Positions 13,001 through 24,048 of a stretch of 64,000 nucleotides of DNA are shown here, piece after piece (positions within the stretch are counted from its first letter, which is position 1; every line of letters starts with the position of its first letter). The position numbers were made by a program, and so were the translations under genes. Below the pieces are notes generated by a model. That model saw only the letters and a list, made by a program, of their open reading frames with translations. It was not told the origin of the DNA and searched no databases. Where the stretch lies: the NCBI GenBank assembly GCA_930367205.1, contig OV884012.1, positions 31,778,796 to 31,842,795 on the forward strand, written 5' to 3'. The DNA is from Acanthosoma haemorrhoidale. Lineage: Eukaryota; Arthropoda; Insecta; Hemiptera; Acanthosomatidae.

Positions 13001-14550
13001 AACCGTTTGAATTTGAAGGTTTAATCTTTTATTGAATGCTTGTCATGGAAGTCCCAGAAGGTTTGATTTTTCCACTTGAATTTTCCATAGACCTGATTAA
13101 GTTACACATCGATTTGATCCCACTAACATATCCAAAAAGCAACAAGAATTTCTGCACGAGCGGTGCCGGTCTGTTATGCTGTAGATTGTACAAGCGGTCA
13201 GCTGCAGACGGTTCATCATGTATTCCGTGTGTGCTCCGATAAGGACGCGTGCAGTTATCAACCATCGCACAATCGTTAGGGGCCAGATAAAGGCGGCGCT
13301 GAGATGACAGTGGCTCAGTTTATGCAAGGGACTCGTTCGTTGAACCAGCACTCGTTTACGGCAAAGTGATCGTCTGTGGCAAACGAGACCTCCTTATTAA
13401 TCTAAATAACTTTGCATTGCTGAGTACCCGGAGACCACTGGCAGCAGGCACGGTCTTAAGTCTTCTTTTACTGTGACTACTGTTGATGGCCGGTCGAGAC
13501 CATGCGTCTCAATTACATGTGTGTTCCTAATTTTAACGATAAAATCAAGGATTTCTGGTAATTAAAGTATTTTGTTTACTTCAAGTGGAGTCGAATCACT
13601 ATCACTTATTTTTTTTAAGGGAAGGACAGGGAATTGTGATGGAAATTTTCCAAGTCAATTCTCATTTTGTTGTCTGGGTTTATTGTTATAACTCTTGTCT
13701 ATTGTCCACCCTAATTGCCTCAAACACTTCTTTCTCTCCCATCTTCTTAAACTTCGTTTTTAGAAATTTTATTTTAGGATAGTTAGTTTGTAATAATAGT
13801 ATAAGTTAGAAATATTTGATCATTTTTTTCTAAAATTTAAGTGATTAAGTTTAGTGGGGGGGGGGGTAAGTTTATTTAGGGTAGAATTAAAGTTTAAGGA
13901 GGGAAAATGCATTAACTTAATTGTATGACGACAGGAAAGGCGAAGAGAAAGAGGTAAGAGCAGAGAGAAGTGGGGTAAAAAGACAAGAAGTAGGGAAAGA
14001 CGTTAGCGAGTGTGAGGTGTGCCCAGCTGGTGGATTAAACCACTCCGAGTGGAGAGGTTTTTGGTTCAAGACAGTGCAGTGCTATTATTTCAGACATGGA
14101 TGCCTCGGACGTGGACACTTTCACCAACTCATCAAGGGAAACATGGATAGCTGCCATGCATGCGAGGACCCTTTGACCCGGAACGATCACGCTCCTGCGA
14201 TCCAAATATTGCCATACATCAACTAAGTATACACAGTTTTTTTTTCTTTGGTAGTGGGGACGAAGAAATTTTTTAGTAAACATCAAGTTATATACTTCAG
14301 TAAAGCTCTCTCAGGTGGTCATGAATTTTGTTTTTGTTATTATCCAAATTAGTTTTTAGTTTACGAACAATTACTGGCCTGATAGGACAGTATTAGTTTT
14401 AAAATGATATAAGGAAAACAAGTTGTAAGATTTATATTTTTTGTTTGTAACCACAGCTTTTGTTTTTGTTTAATTTATTATTCATTATCATCACAAGTAA
14501 TTTTCTCAAGTATTAAAGCTTTTGTTTTTTTGTGTGAATCCCTTTCTCCC
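7019..14550. other. AT-rich spacer with a few GC-richer patches, no recognisable gene
   Basis: No ORF here carries a motif I recognise. Patches less AT-rich than their surroundings lie at about 8880-9240, 10500-10680, 12700-12860, 13150-13500 and 13920-14220. Simple-sequence items are a C9 run at 10550-10558 and a G11 run at 13856-13866. An open frame at 13921-14226 has a Cys-His cluster and may be the very end of a LINE, but this is too weak to call as a gene. Confidence 0.45.
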
Positions 14551-14557
14551 TCCAATA

Positions 14558-15365
14558 GGGAGAAAAAGCCTTGCCAAGGTCCTACACTATAGGAGGGCAA
14601 GAGAACTCAATGTTTTCTCAATGTGCTATCTGGGTATAAAAATAAATATGCATCTCCATGTTTCTACTCATTTTAGTTACAAAATTGACAAATTACGACA
14701 CAGGTCTCACTGGCTTCACCACTTGCTAATTTTACCAAACTAATGGTACATAAATGTGTCCTCCATCCACCTCTTCAGTACGGTGCCCCACTATATGCTC
14801 ACTCGACTCACAATACAGCTAAAAGTCTAACGATTTCAGGATGGGATCATGAGAAAAGTGCTCCAAAATACCTTTTGAGAGAGTTTTAAAAACGCCGTCC
14901 TGCACCCGTTGCTTGGTGAGCCATCGGTGGGTGAGTTCATCCACCGGAGACACATCAAGTTTTTTGACTCGTTTCAGCACAACCCCAGTAATTAACACTA
15001 TGGCCCCACCACCCTTCCCACATTGATGGCAACGGACTGTCAGTGGAAATTAGGTTAAGATTCAGTTTAAGTTTTTATTGTTACATGTAAGTTAATTTTA
15101 AGTCTGTGATAAATAAGGTGAGCCACACCACTTTTAATATGTTCAGTCCAATAATGTTTAATGTACATCATTATACTTTTGTACAATGCAGATCAATATT
15201 AGTATAAAACAGAATTCGTATAAAATGTAGCCTGGCTACAGGAAATATAATGAGGCAATTGTGAATAGATTCGTTTGTAAATCTATATTTTGTAACATAT
15301 ATTAATTTTGTAACAAGGGGATATGAAAAAAAAAATCCCTTTGATTTAAATAAAGATCTATTTTA
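14558..15365 (+). pseudogene. 5'-truncated Jockey-like LINE 3' end (relative of the 24-kb element)
   Basis: Three blocks parallel the end of the LINE at 24049-26904. C-Y-L-G-I-K-I-N-M-H-L-H at about 14615-14655 matches its Y-L-G-I-K-M-D-R-H-L-H. Y-G-A-P-L-Y near 14785 matches Y-G-A-P-L-F. G-E-P-S-V-G-E-F-I-H-R-R-H-I-K-F-F-D-S at about 14925-14980 matches the P-T-V-D-E-F-I-Q-R-R-H-I-Q-F-F-E-S block. The frame changes several times and a stop falls at 14741-14743. Downstream is 3' untranslated sequence ending near an AATAAA at about 15347, with no clear poly(A) tail. It is older than the 24-kb copy judging by the number of breaks. Confidence 0.7.
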
Positions 15366-17900
15366 TTATTATTTTTGTTCTTTGCATAACGTTACTTATA
15401 CTTATTGAGGGAATAAATTGTGTGGAAGAAACATAACGTGTAATAGTGTAATAGATTTAAAAAAGGCAAACTTCTAAATGGAATTCTGGATGGGTGCAGC
15501 ATTTAAGGACTGAGTGGACCACGGTTGTGTTAGCTGGCTGACACAGCACCGCATATTTTAATAGTTTTCTTTCAGTTTATTTTAAATTTTGACTGACTTA
15601 AAGGATTCCACCACAAACAAATTTTCAAGTTTTTTATTCAGGAAAAGGAAGCACTAACTAGTTTGTTTATTAAGGTTTAAATAATCTTGTCTTCTCTTGT
15701 ACTCTTGTATTTTATTTTCGTAAACAATGATTGTCGGAAAGAATTAAGAATTATATTTTATTTTTTTCCTTTGTGGGTTTATTTTTGTAAGTGGTTGCAG
15801 AGTTTGCTATTTTGTTTCTGCAACCCTGATGACTTTGGCAACTTTGGCGAGTGCTAATAACTGACTAGATTTAAATAGCGTGGAGCTCGATTACAAATAG
15901 AGTTTTTGCCCTTGTTTTTTTTCTAACTGTTTATGACCCTTCTTTAAAGAACTGCCAGTATTTTGTGGCATGGAATTTCCAAATTTTCCCCGTAAAATGA
16001 CTTCTACAGTATTTTTCCCAGTGCACTTTGCTAACTCGTTGGTTAGTTGGTGTTTTGAAAAACTAAAATATAACGTTAGATTTATCACTTATTAAATTTC
16101 AGTTAATAATATTAATAATAACTTCAATACCCTGGGGGGGGGGTATTAAGGGGACTATGCCCCGTAAGAAAAATATTTTACTAACATAACGTTGGTACAT
16201 ATATGCACAAAAGACACTTTTTCTACTATTATTATTATTAAAAATATATAATAAAATAACTTTAAGCCCCAGTAATATGAGTAAAACAAGAATTCGCTAC
16301 GAAAATAAAAATAAAACATACATACAGTCATTCGAAATTAATTCTTTACACATAAATATGTAAACATATGTATACCTATGCTTCCTCTATTAAAAATCAA
16401 AATACCACTGTATCAAATATTTCTATCCCAATTTCGTGTTTTAACTTTTGAAATTGGCATTGATATGTTAACAGCACTTATATATTCACAAGTTAAAAAT
16501 AACTTGTGCGGAGACCAATCAATTTTCCCGTCCACAAAGAAGAACCCACAACCGGCAGTCCACAGAATATTACAATCAGTGAACAAGAAATAGTAAATTT
16601 ATAATAATATCAAATAAACTAGTCTATTGATTATTATCTATTTATTATTTATCAAATAAATAAAAGATAATCTATTTGACAAAGAATACGTTCGTTGTAA
16701 CGCTAAAAATCACCCACTAAAACGGAGAACTATAGATATTAAAGCAAAGCTCATTTTTGTGGGAAAAATACACCTTATATAGGTGAACCTATGGAAAAAT
16801 AAGCAATCTCAATTTTGTCCTGATATATTATGTTTATGAACTACTCAGTCAGCATAAATAGTAACATAATCTTATCTTTGATATAAAAAACGATTATTGT
16901 TTTAACAACACTTTAATTTTTTCTCACTTCCATCAATTGCAAAATTACCTGCAATGATAACAGTGTTGTTGAATTCAGCAATATATATTTGAAGGGTTTG
17001 TCTAGAAAAGTATACAAACAAGAAATGAATCTAAAAAGATATTGAAGTATATTCACTTAAAATAATGTACCCCGAGCCATAAACCAAAACTGTCTCACAG
17101 TAAATGCATATAACTGTAGTTTTTTCTTAACTAGAATTCTCTCAAAAATTACTCCCGCCCTATCAAATGCTGTTATTTATTTTTGTGAGGACTCGAATTC
17201 GTTATAAAGCGATAATTGTAAAAATTTGTATGACGGTCCATTTTGAATTTTTTATGAGAACCAACCAATCACAAAGATCGATCTATCAATTAAGTGGACT
17301 ATTCTAATACCAGCTATTTCATCGATTTATTTTTTCCTTTTATGACATACAATACGACGCGCTATTCAGGTTTAGATTTGCAACGAAAGTAGAAAGCATA
17401 AAAATTCAAGAAGAAGGTGGCTAAGGAAATAATTTTTAACTACCAATATCGGATTCAAAAGGTGGATTTTACGCTCTGGAGGTTTATTTGTGCCCTAATA
17501 GCTGAATAACGACTATCGACAGTGACCCAATCCTTTTTGCTGCTGAAAGTAAAAATATATTTACTAACTTTGTTGATATACAAATTACTTATTTTATGAA
17601 ATAGCGATATAAAAAACTTATAAATTTATTTGTCACTGTACACCATAGGCAAAATTTTAAACAATCTGTAGAATCCGATCGCCTTCATGAAACTAAAGCG
17701 TGACTGTACGATTGTCTCATTATCATGCAATGTAAGTAGTATCAGACTACTCTTGATCATCTCGAATGTTTTTGTGATCAAAGAACTCCAGTAATGATTG
17801 CTATACATTGCGGCAATAACAAGTATGTGTTATGTAATTTTCTATTTATTATTGTTAATTAGAATTAGTACTAGGCAGTTATCTATATTGTCGAGATATG
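15366..17900. other. AT-rich spacer
   Basis: Nothing coding was recognised. A G10 run sits at 16134-16143. The ORFs at 15891-16088 and 16378-16593 are short, AT-driven and without motifs. Confidence 0.5.
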
Positions 17901-17903
17901 GTT

Positions 17904-17950
17904 GAACAATTGTCGGAGGTGAACAATTGTCGGAGGTCAACAATTGCCGG
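17904..17950. repeat. Tandem repeat, 17-bp unit, 2.7 copies
   Basis: The unit GAACAATTGTCGGAGGT occurs at 17904-17920 and 17921-17937, with a third partial and slightly changed unit to 17950. Each unit contains the palindrome CAATTG. It marks the left edge of a block (17900-18720) clearly less AT-rich than its surroundings. Confidence 0.85.
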
Positions 17951-18720
17951 ATTGCTGTAGTTAATAACATGGACCGTGTTCCATGTAGGCGTTAATATCT
18001 GCCTCCATTTATCGATAGGAATGTGTCCCGACAAGACACAGTGTTCAGGATGAGGTTCAGAGGTTCATAAAGAATAAGACCAGTTTTCAGAGTTCGGGCG
18101 AGAGATCGGCAGCGTAATAAGTACAAGTCGTCAGAGGTCTGCTATAGGCTGTGTGGCAAAGTGCCGTCGTAGAGTAGCGGAAGGCTGAGTAGGCGTATCG
18201 CGACGGGTATAGCGGCTATCGGTATGTAGAAACTAGAAAAGAATGAAGAGTGGGGCCTACCAGGGGCCAAGTGCCCCTGGTGTCAAGTTACAAGTAGTGT
18301 GGCTCGGAAGACTAAGAGACAGGGTGGCGACTCATAGGACAGCAGGGAGAGAGTACCGTCAGCCCTTATTTCCTGGCATTTTTATACCATCTCCCCTACC
18401 CCGTGAGAGGTGCAGTTGCTGACAGGGGTATGGTTTACGATATATGGCCTTGGTATATGGTATACTTAGTTATATGGCCGTTGGGATAAAAGGGTGTGTT
18501 TTTTATCGTTGCTAGCAGGGCTGAAGGTCTATTCTAATAGGGGTAAGTGTCCTTGGCCTAGGATATATGGCAGTCAGGTGGCTAATTCTCTTGGTTTATT
18601 GCCGTCTGTCGGTGCCCTGCTACTTGTTTACGACTTCCGACCTCTCTCTGATTTATTACCAGAAGTTTACACAGATTTACATTTTCTATTATAATACATT
18701 ATGAACCAGAGTGTAGGGTA
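17951..18720. other. GC-richer unassigned block
   Basis: Visibly lower AT content than the flanks, with repeated ATATGGC words at about 18444-18570, a perfect inverted pair AGGGGCCAAGTGCCCCT at about 18261-18277, and a TATA-like TTTTTATACC at 18380-18390. It contains an ORF (18494-18694, +) with no motif. It could be a degraded LTR or an untranslated part of a retroelement, but I found no second copy in the window and no flanking coding region, so no assignment is made. Confidence 0.35.
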
Positions 18721-20670
18721 ATTTACATATATAGTTAGCGGTCGCTATATATATACTTATAAACAACTAAAGTTTACAGAAAATGATACCGATCGTTTGT
18801 CACAAATCCAACGCTGGAAGCTATAGCTTTATTTTCAATAATAAAGTATTTTAGTAGAAAAGTGATGGATTTGTATCGTTACAATCTTGGATTATTATTT
18901 TATTTTTTATTTTAGAGGAACCCAAACTCCAGTTTTGGAATCTTGGAAGGTCAGATTTTTCAGCTGGTGGAACGGGTTAATCATATGGGGCATCACAATC
19001 AGACTGCAATGTTCTTAATTTAGTAATGCCGCTTGTCAATTCTGGTTGCACAATAGTGCCCTCGTATTCTGGAGGTATCTTTGTACAATGCATCTAACAT
19101 CGGTTAGAATTGTAAGGGTAGTGATTGAGCTTACAGTAATAGCCGGTAATTGTAATGAAAGAAGTGGAAAGTACTAAGATGTTCAACCCATTGAAATTAG
19201 ACCATTTAAATGATAATGAAACATTTTGTCAACAGCGCAATATAAGGTAATATGTTCTGGAAGTATCTATTGAGGAATAGTAAGTGAAGTAAAAAAATAC
19301 CGAATCCCTAATAGTGCTTGAGTATTGTATTGTAAATTGTGGTTTATGTGAGGACAACTTGTACTCGTCTGAGCGTTTCCTAGTGGGCAAAAGTACGCAG
19401 GTACCAAATGTAAGAATGATTTCCATAAAACCTGACTCATTTCGAATAAAAAGCAGTAAATATGCATATCAAACATTAGAACTCTGGCTCTGAAAGAGGA
19501 GCTCATCTGTAGTAATGAAGCGGAGAGGGGGTAGACAAGCGGAGGTGGAACTGAAAGAGAAAAAAAAAATTGTGCCTTCTAGATCTGATGATAAAAGAGC
19601 AGTGGGATTCATACAGTGACCCAGATTTTTACTACGAGCATCAGTTCATTTCACAGAGCTCAAATCTTATCGCTATCTCTTAAAGGTACGGGCATTTATC
19701 TGATGTGTTCTAAATGGCTATTTTCAGCAATTCCGGTCATCATTCCGGTAATTTGAAATTTCTCTTTCTCAGGATGAAAAAAAAGAACATGATGATATTA
19801 TTTATCAATGTGTTGATGTTTTGATTTAGATCTTCTTTCACGCACAGCAGTATTGAGTTTCAACCTGTTTATTTCACGAGCTTGCTTTGCTATATTTCGA
19901 TTTCCAATGAAATCCATTTCATTAAATACAATTTATTAAAAAGTACTGAGTACTCATCTATATACGGTTTAATATACAGAATCACCTGCTGAGAATTTTA
20001 CCGAATTAATTAAAAAATAGATGTAACTTATAAATAGATTACTTGAGGTTTGTAAATTTCTTGTTTTTTACAAATGACATTTGTATTCGAGACACAGATT
20101 TGTCGCATGATGACAAGTAAGAAATGACTCGTAAGCTGAATGTTATATACACCAAAAGGTAGATTCCTTATAGAAGAACCTTAAGACCCAGGTTATTTGT
20201 AGCATTAATTTTCGATTGGAATGGATCAAGAGATTTCCTTAGAATTTTTCCTTTGGTCTTTTAATTATAAAATATAGTATTTAATATTCTTGTTATCCTA
20301 AAATACGAGCATAAAGGATGCCCATTTTTTAATGTAAGTGTATAACATGAGCCCTTACATCTTACTTGGGAAAAAGGCTTCCAAGTATTCGTAAAACAAG
20401 AACCGAGATGGATTTCTGGCCAGGTGTGAGACGGTAATTGGTCAAAGTCCGATGGAAAATGGAGAATGAAGAATCCACTACAATAATGAACTATAAAAGC
20501 ACTCCAAATATCTTTTGGTAGTTGGGGTAAGTCAAGAAGGTTGAGATAGGCTGAACACATTATGGGAATGAAGCTGTACAGATTTCCAAGGACTGTACAG
20601 GATACACTTATCATAGGCAGAAAAACTTTGACAGTTGATAGTTTGATTTATTCAGTCTGTTTTGCCAAAT
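18721..20670. other. AT-rich spacer
   Basis: No recognisable gene. The longest open frame (20261-20614, -) has no family resemblance I can name and is probably chance or a relic. Confidence 0.45.
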
Positions 20671-20671
20671 C

Positions 20672-21155
20672 ACCATGGACGTATATAGCGTTTAAAAAAT
20701 CGTGCAAAAGATAAAATTGTTTTATTATTATGGGTGTTCTGTTCAGGCAACGTTCCGCAGTCGCCATAACCGTCCTACCGAGAGGACTATTCGCAACGTG
20801 GTGGATAAATTTGAGTCCACTGGTTCAGTAAACAATCAACCAACACCCGTACGTCGACGAAACACAAGATCTGCCGTAAACATCGTCGCTGTTCGTGAGA
20901 GTGTGCAGGAGAATCCGAGGCAGTCGATTTCGCGTCGCTCACAAGAACTTGGTATTTCGCAGACCACAACTTGCCGAATTTTACGTCGTGACTTGGGCCT
21001 GCACCTGGTTTTCAACTGACCCAGGAGCTGAAGGTAAACGACCATAGACAACGACGTGTGGTCATCTCACGTGGAGGTGATGGAACTGGCCACCGAGATC
21101 GTGCGATTTGACCCCGTTAGACTTTTTCTTGTGGGGTTTTCTTAAGAGGAATATT
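20672..21155 (+). pseudogene. Internally deleted mariner/Tc1-like transposase remnant
   Basis: The translation begins M-D-V-Y at 20674, hits an early stop, and continues as GCSVQATFRSRHNRPTERTI and then R-N-V-V-D-K-F-E-x-T-G-S-V (about 20730-20830). Next comes P-V-R-R-R-N-x-R-S and a second helix-turn-helix block with S-Q-T-T-T-C-R-I-L-R-R-D-L-G-L-H (about 20953-21003). This is the paired DNA-binding domain of a mariner-like transposase group common in insects. After a frame change near 21010 the sequence keeps L-T-Q-E-L-K, then jumps by about 21095 to the catalytic-domain end T-P-L-D-F-F-L-W-G (about 21109-21135). Most of the DDE/D catalytic core is therefore deleted. Terminal inverted repeats were not identified. 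The right end abuts the dispersed repeat copy that starts about 21172. Confidence 0.8.
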
Positions 21156-21171
21156 ATTTTTCCTCAATTTC

Positions 21172-21612
21172 CCAAGTCCACACGGTTGTTGCCTCCCTCG
21201 CAAGCGAAAGAGGAAGTGGAGTCTTGGGAAGTCCCCCATGCTCCCCCACCAGCCACGTCACCGGATACGAGCCAGTGGAGGCTGACGAAGAGCGCGAGAG
21301 CCACATACGCTCAGGACATGATTGGAGATACTGGCCATTGCCAGGACTCCCACTGTTGCGCATTTATAGTAGGTCACGAGGCCACTGCCGTTTCAGTCTC
21401 CGAGGAGGATTATAGGGATGAGTGGAGCAGTGCAATGACTGTGCTACGGGATTAGGGTGATTGGATAGGTTACTATGGAATTTCATGAATTTGGAAGGGA
21501 CGAGTTCAAGAATGTAGGGTATATTAAGATCATTATGAAGGGCTTTGTTGGTGAAATAATAAGGGACATTTACTATTGTTCTCAGGACTTTTGATTGAAA
21601 GGATTGGATGCG
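21172..21612. repeat. Dispersed repeat family R, copy 1
   Basis: Shares with the copies at 42.9 and 58.4 kb a core that starts with a CCTCCCTCGCA block, passes a GTGGAGGCTGACGAAGAG block and a TTTATAG box (about 21361-21367), and ends with a TTCTCAGGACTTTTGATTG block. In one frame it encodes LPPSQAKEEVESWEV... through ...DEWSSAMTVLRD and a stop, in parallel with the frame of the 58-kb copy. It is GC-richer than the window. It could be an LTR, a LINE or SINE part, or a captured gene fragment; I do not recognise it. Confidence 0.8.
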
Positions 21613-21779
21613 CTTTATGTTCGACTTTTTTGCTGTTTTTCAGTTTTTCAGAAAGTATTTGACCTCAGAGGTCAGAGGGGTTAACGGCTTTTGGTGGAAG
21701 TGAGAGAGGTATAGGTGAAGTGAGGTAATCTTCTACAGTTGTGCTATGAGTATGGTTTTGATGAGAAAGGTGACTTTAT

Positions 21780-22100
21780 TATGATAACGTTACAATCTGC
21801 CTCATTGGTAGAAATAAGTAATTGCTCAGGACATGTTTGGAGAAACTGACAAGCATTTATAGCAGGTCACGAAACCACTCGCCATTCGCTTTAGTCTCTC
21901 AGGAGGATTGTAGGGAGAAGTAGCGCAGTGTAATCACTGTGCTAGGGGATTAGTGTGGTTGGATAGGTTACTACGAAATTTTATGAACTTGGAAGGGATG
22001 ATTGTAAGAATGTAGGGGGTGTCATACAGAAGGGTTTTTGCTGACGTAATAAGGGGCCTTTACGATTGTTCACCAGGACTTTTGATTAAGAGGATTGGAT
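21780..22100. repeat. Dispersed repeat family R, copy 2, internally deleted
   Basis: Begins with the left end seen in the full copies (ATGATAACGTTACAATCTGCC), but jumps at about 21824 from AATAAGTAATTG directly to CTCAGGACAT. This omits roughly 200 bases including most of the shared open frame. It then follows the family to TTGATTAAGAGGATTGGAT. It lies only 170 bp downstream of copy 1, in the same orientation. Confidence 0.8.
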
Positions 22101-23841
22101 AAATGTGAAATTTAGTGAAATGAAAGGAAACATGCAGCAAAAGAATAATAATATTTATTCTAATAAAGTGGAAGATCCATTCTAATTATAAATATACAAT
22201 ATACTGTAGAAGCTTTCCATTGCTCAGCAGTCAATCAATCAATATTCCCTTAAATGCCTATTTGGCCTTTAGAAAAATGAAACATGTATTTACCTATCTC
22301 ATTGCTGATTCTATTAGAGGACGCATGGAGCAGAAGAAAAATAATATATATCCTGATAAAGTGAGGAGTGAGTCTTATCATCGATCTTGCTTAGAGCTGC
22401 ACCTTATAAAAGCGCACAGTATGTGAAAGCTACAATATCACATTATGAAGAATGGCAGAACAAAGGCGTTTCATGTACTAGGGCCTTACAGTTCATATCT
22501 GGAACAAATTGCTTTGCCTACTTCCTCAGCTCCTACACTTTTTCTATTCAGGGATTCCAATATTCATGGTTATACCCTAGTTATATAAGGATATGAATTT
22601 AGTTAGCAGGTTCACTGCATTGCGAATGGAATCAGAATTACATGTATTATATATCATACCCACTCAAAGGTTTGCTTACAACCCAAAATTCTGATTACAA
22701 TGATTTAAATAGTATTATTATTATTTTTTATTTTTATGGTAATGGGTGGTAGCGGATTTCTAAAAGCTGAATGTTAATATCAATTCATCAGCTAATGGTA
22801 TTTTTTAACAAAACCTTGGTTCAATTGTTGTATTACAAAGTAACAATAATTTAAGAACTAAATCTATACCTGGTAATATTTAAATTTCCTTTGATGATTT
22901 TTAAAAATACTACTAAGAAGTGTAAAAGTGGTGAAGTGAGAACAGCGATTACCAAATGTGGGTTCTGAGGAGCACCTTTCCAGAAATAAATTTGTTTGTT
23001 TTCTTTTTGTTCCCTATCTTGTTTCGTCTAATTTTATCTGTGGTCTTGCAGCCTTGACTTTCCCGGCATCTTAGGCACGATTAAGATTAAGATAGTTTTA
23101 AGTTGTTCCGGTCTTTATTGACGAATTCTAGTTTCTTATGACTATGACGACGGCTTTTATTCCTTCATGCGAAAGAAAAAAAGGCTATCTAATTCAGTCA
23201 CTTAATCATAAATATAAATATATTAGTTATATTTATGACCGGGAGCCACCATTACATAATTATATTATATTTATATATTATCATAAATTATTATATAAAC
23301 CATTGAGAATTGATGATTTAAGAACTTTACCTAAAAAGACTGAACTAGCTTTGATATAGACCTCGCTACTTCCATCCGTCATTCACTGAAGTGGAGAGGA
23401 AAAACATTATCCTATTATACACCGTATATAGCAGTGATATTACATTCACGTAGGTAACATTAAGGTTTCGTTTTTTTGACATTTTAAAACAGTCATAAAT
23501 TGAAGAAAAAACATATCATCTCTAATATGTTCATTTTATGAATGTTATCGGAAGTATGCAGCGTTACATCTGAGGCAACATAACATACCGTTTAAATTGT
23601 AATGTTGACCTGTTAGATTTAAATGAAATGTTATATAGGGTTTAAAAGATATCCTTAAGAGATAGATGTCTTGCGATTTTTGAAGAATTGTAGTGGCAAA
23701 GAGTTGACAGTATAGGATACATAGATCGCAAGGATCATATACTCCTGGTGTAGGATGATAAAAGGAGAATCATACTTATGACAAATGGTCATATAGCTTG
23801 CGTGGGTTGGGAGATTTATTTTTATCAACTTCTTGCCAGCT
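22101..23841. other. AT-rich spacer
   Basis: No gene recognised. The short ORFs at 22220-22596 and 23138-23359 are without motifs. The minus ORF at 23655-23900 partly overlaps the 49-bp LINE-derived repeat and is not a gene. Confidence 0.45.
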
Positions 23842-23890
23842 ACAGTGAGCTGCATGAGATATTTGAGCTGCCTACGGTGGATGAATTCAT
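23842..23890 (+). repeat. 49-bp copy of the 3' coding end of the adjacent LINE
   Basis: Identical over 49 bases to 26498-26546, which lies near the end of the LINE reading frame. Here it sits about 160 bp in front of the LINE's first codon, in the same orientation. Just after it a CGGTGGATGA word is repeated, so the junction is itself slightly rearranged. Confidence 0.9.
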
Positions 23891-24048
23891 GTGAATTCAC
23901 GGTGGATGAAGTGAGTACCTAGATCCTAGGCTAAAGTTTCTTACAAATGACCAGCTCAAGACCTTGAATGCGGACCGAAATAGGTAACTGCCCTAGTAGG
24001 CTTATGTAGCCAAGTGCTCTTGGCTATAATATCTGGTAAACATCAACA

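Noticed and set aside
13921..14226. Plus-strand ORF of 101 codons with a Cys-His cluster
   Set aside because: It resembles the extreme C-terminal zinc-like end of some LINEs only loosely, and no reverse transcriptase was seen directly upstream. Not strong enough to call.
17904..17950. CRISPR-like array
   Set aside because: Tandem units without spacers, in eukaryotic DNA.
20261..20614. Minus-strand ORF of 117 codons
   Set aside because: No recognisable domain, no repeat partner, and codon use like the AT-rich background. Probably chance.
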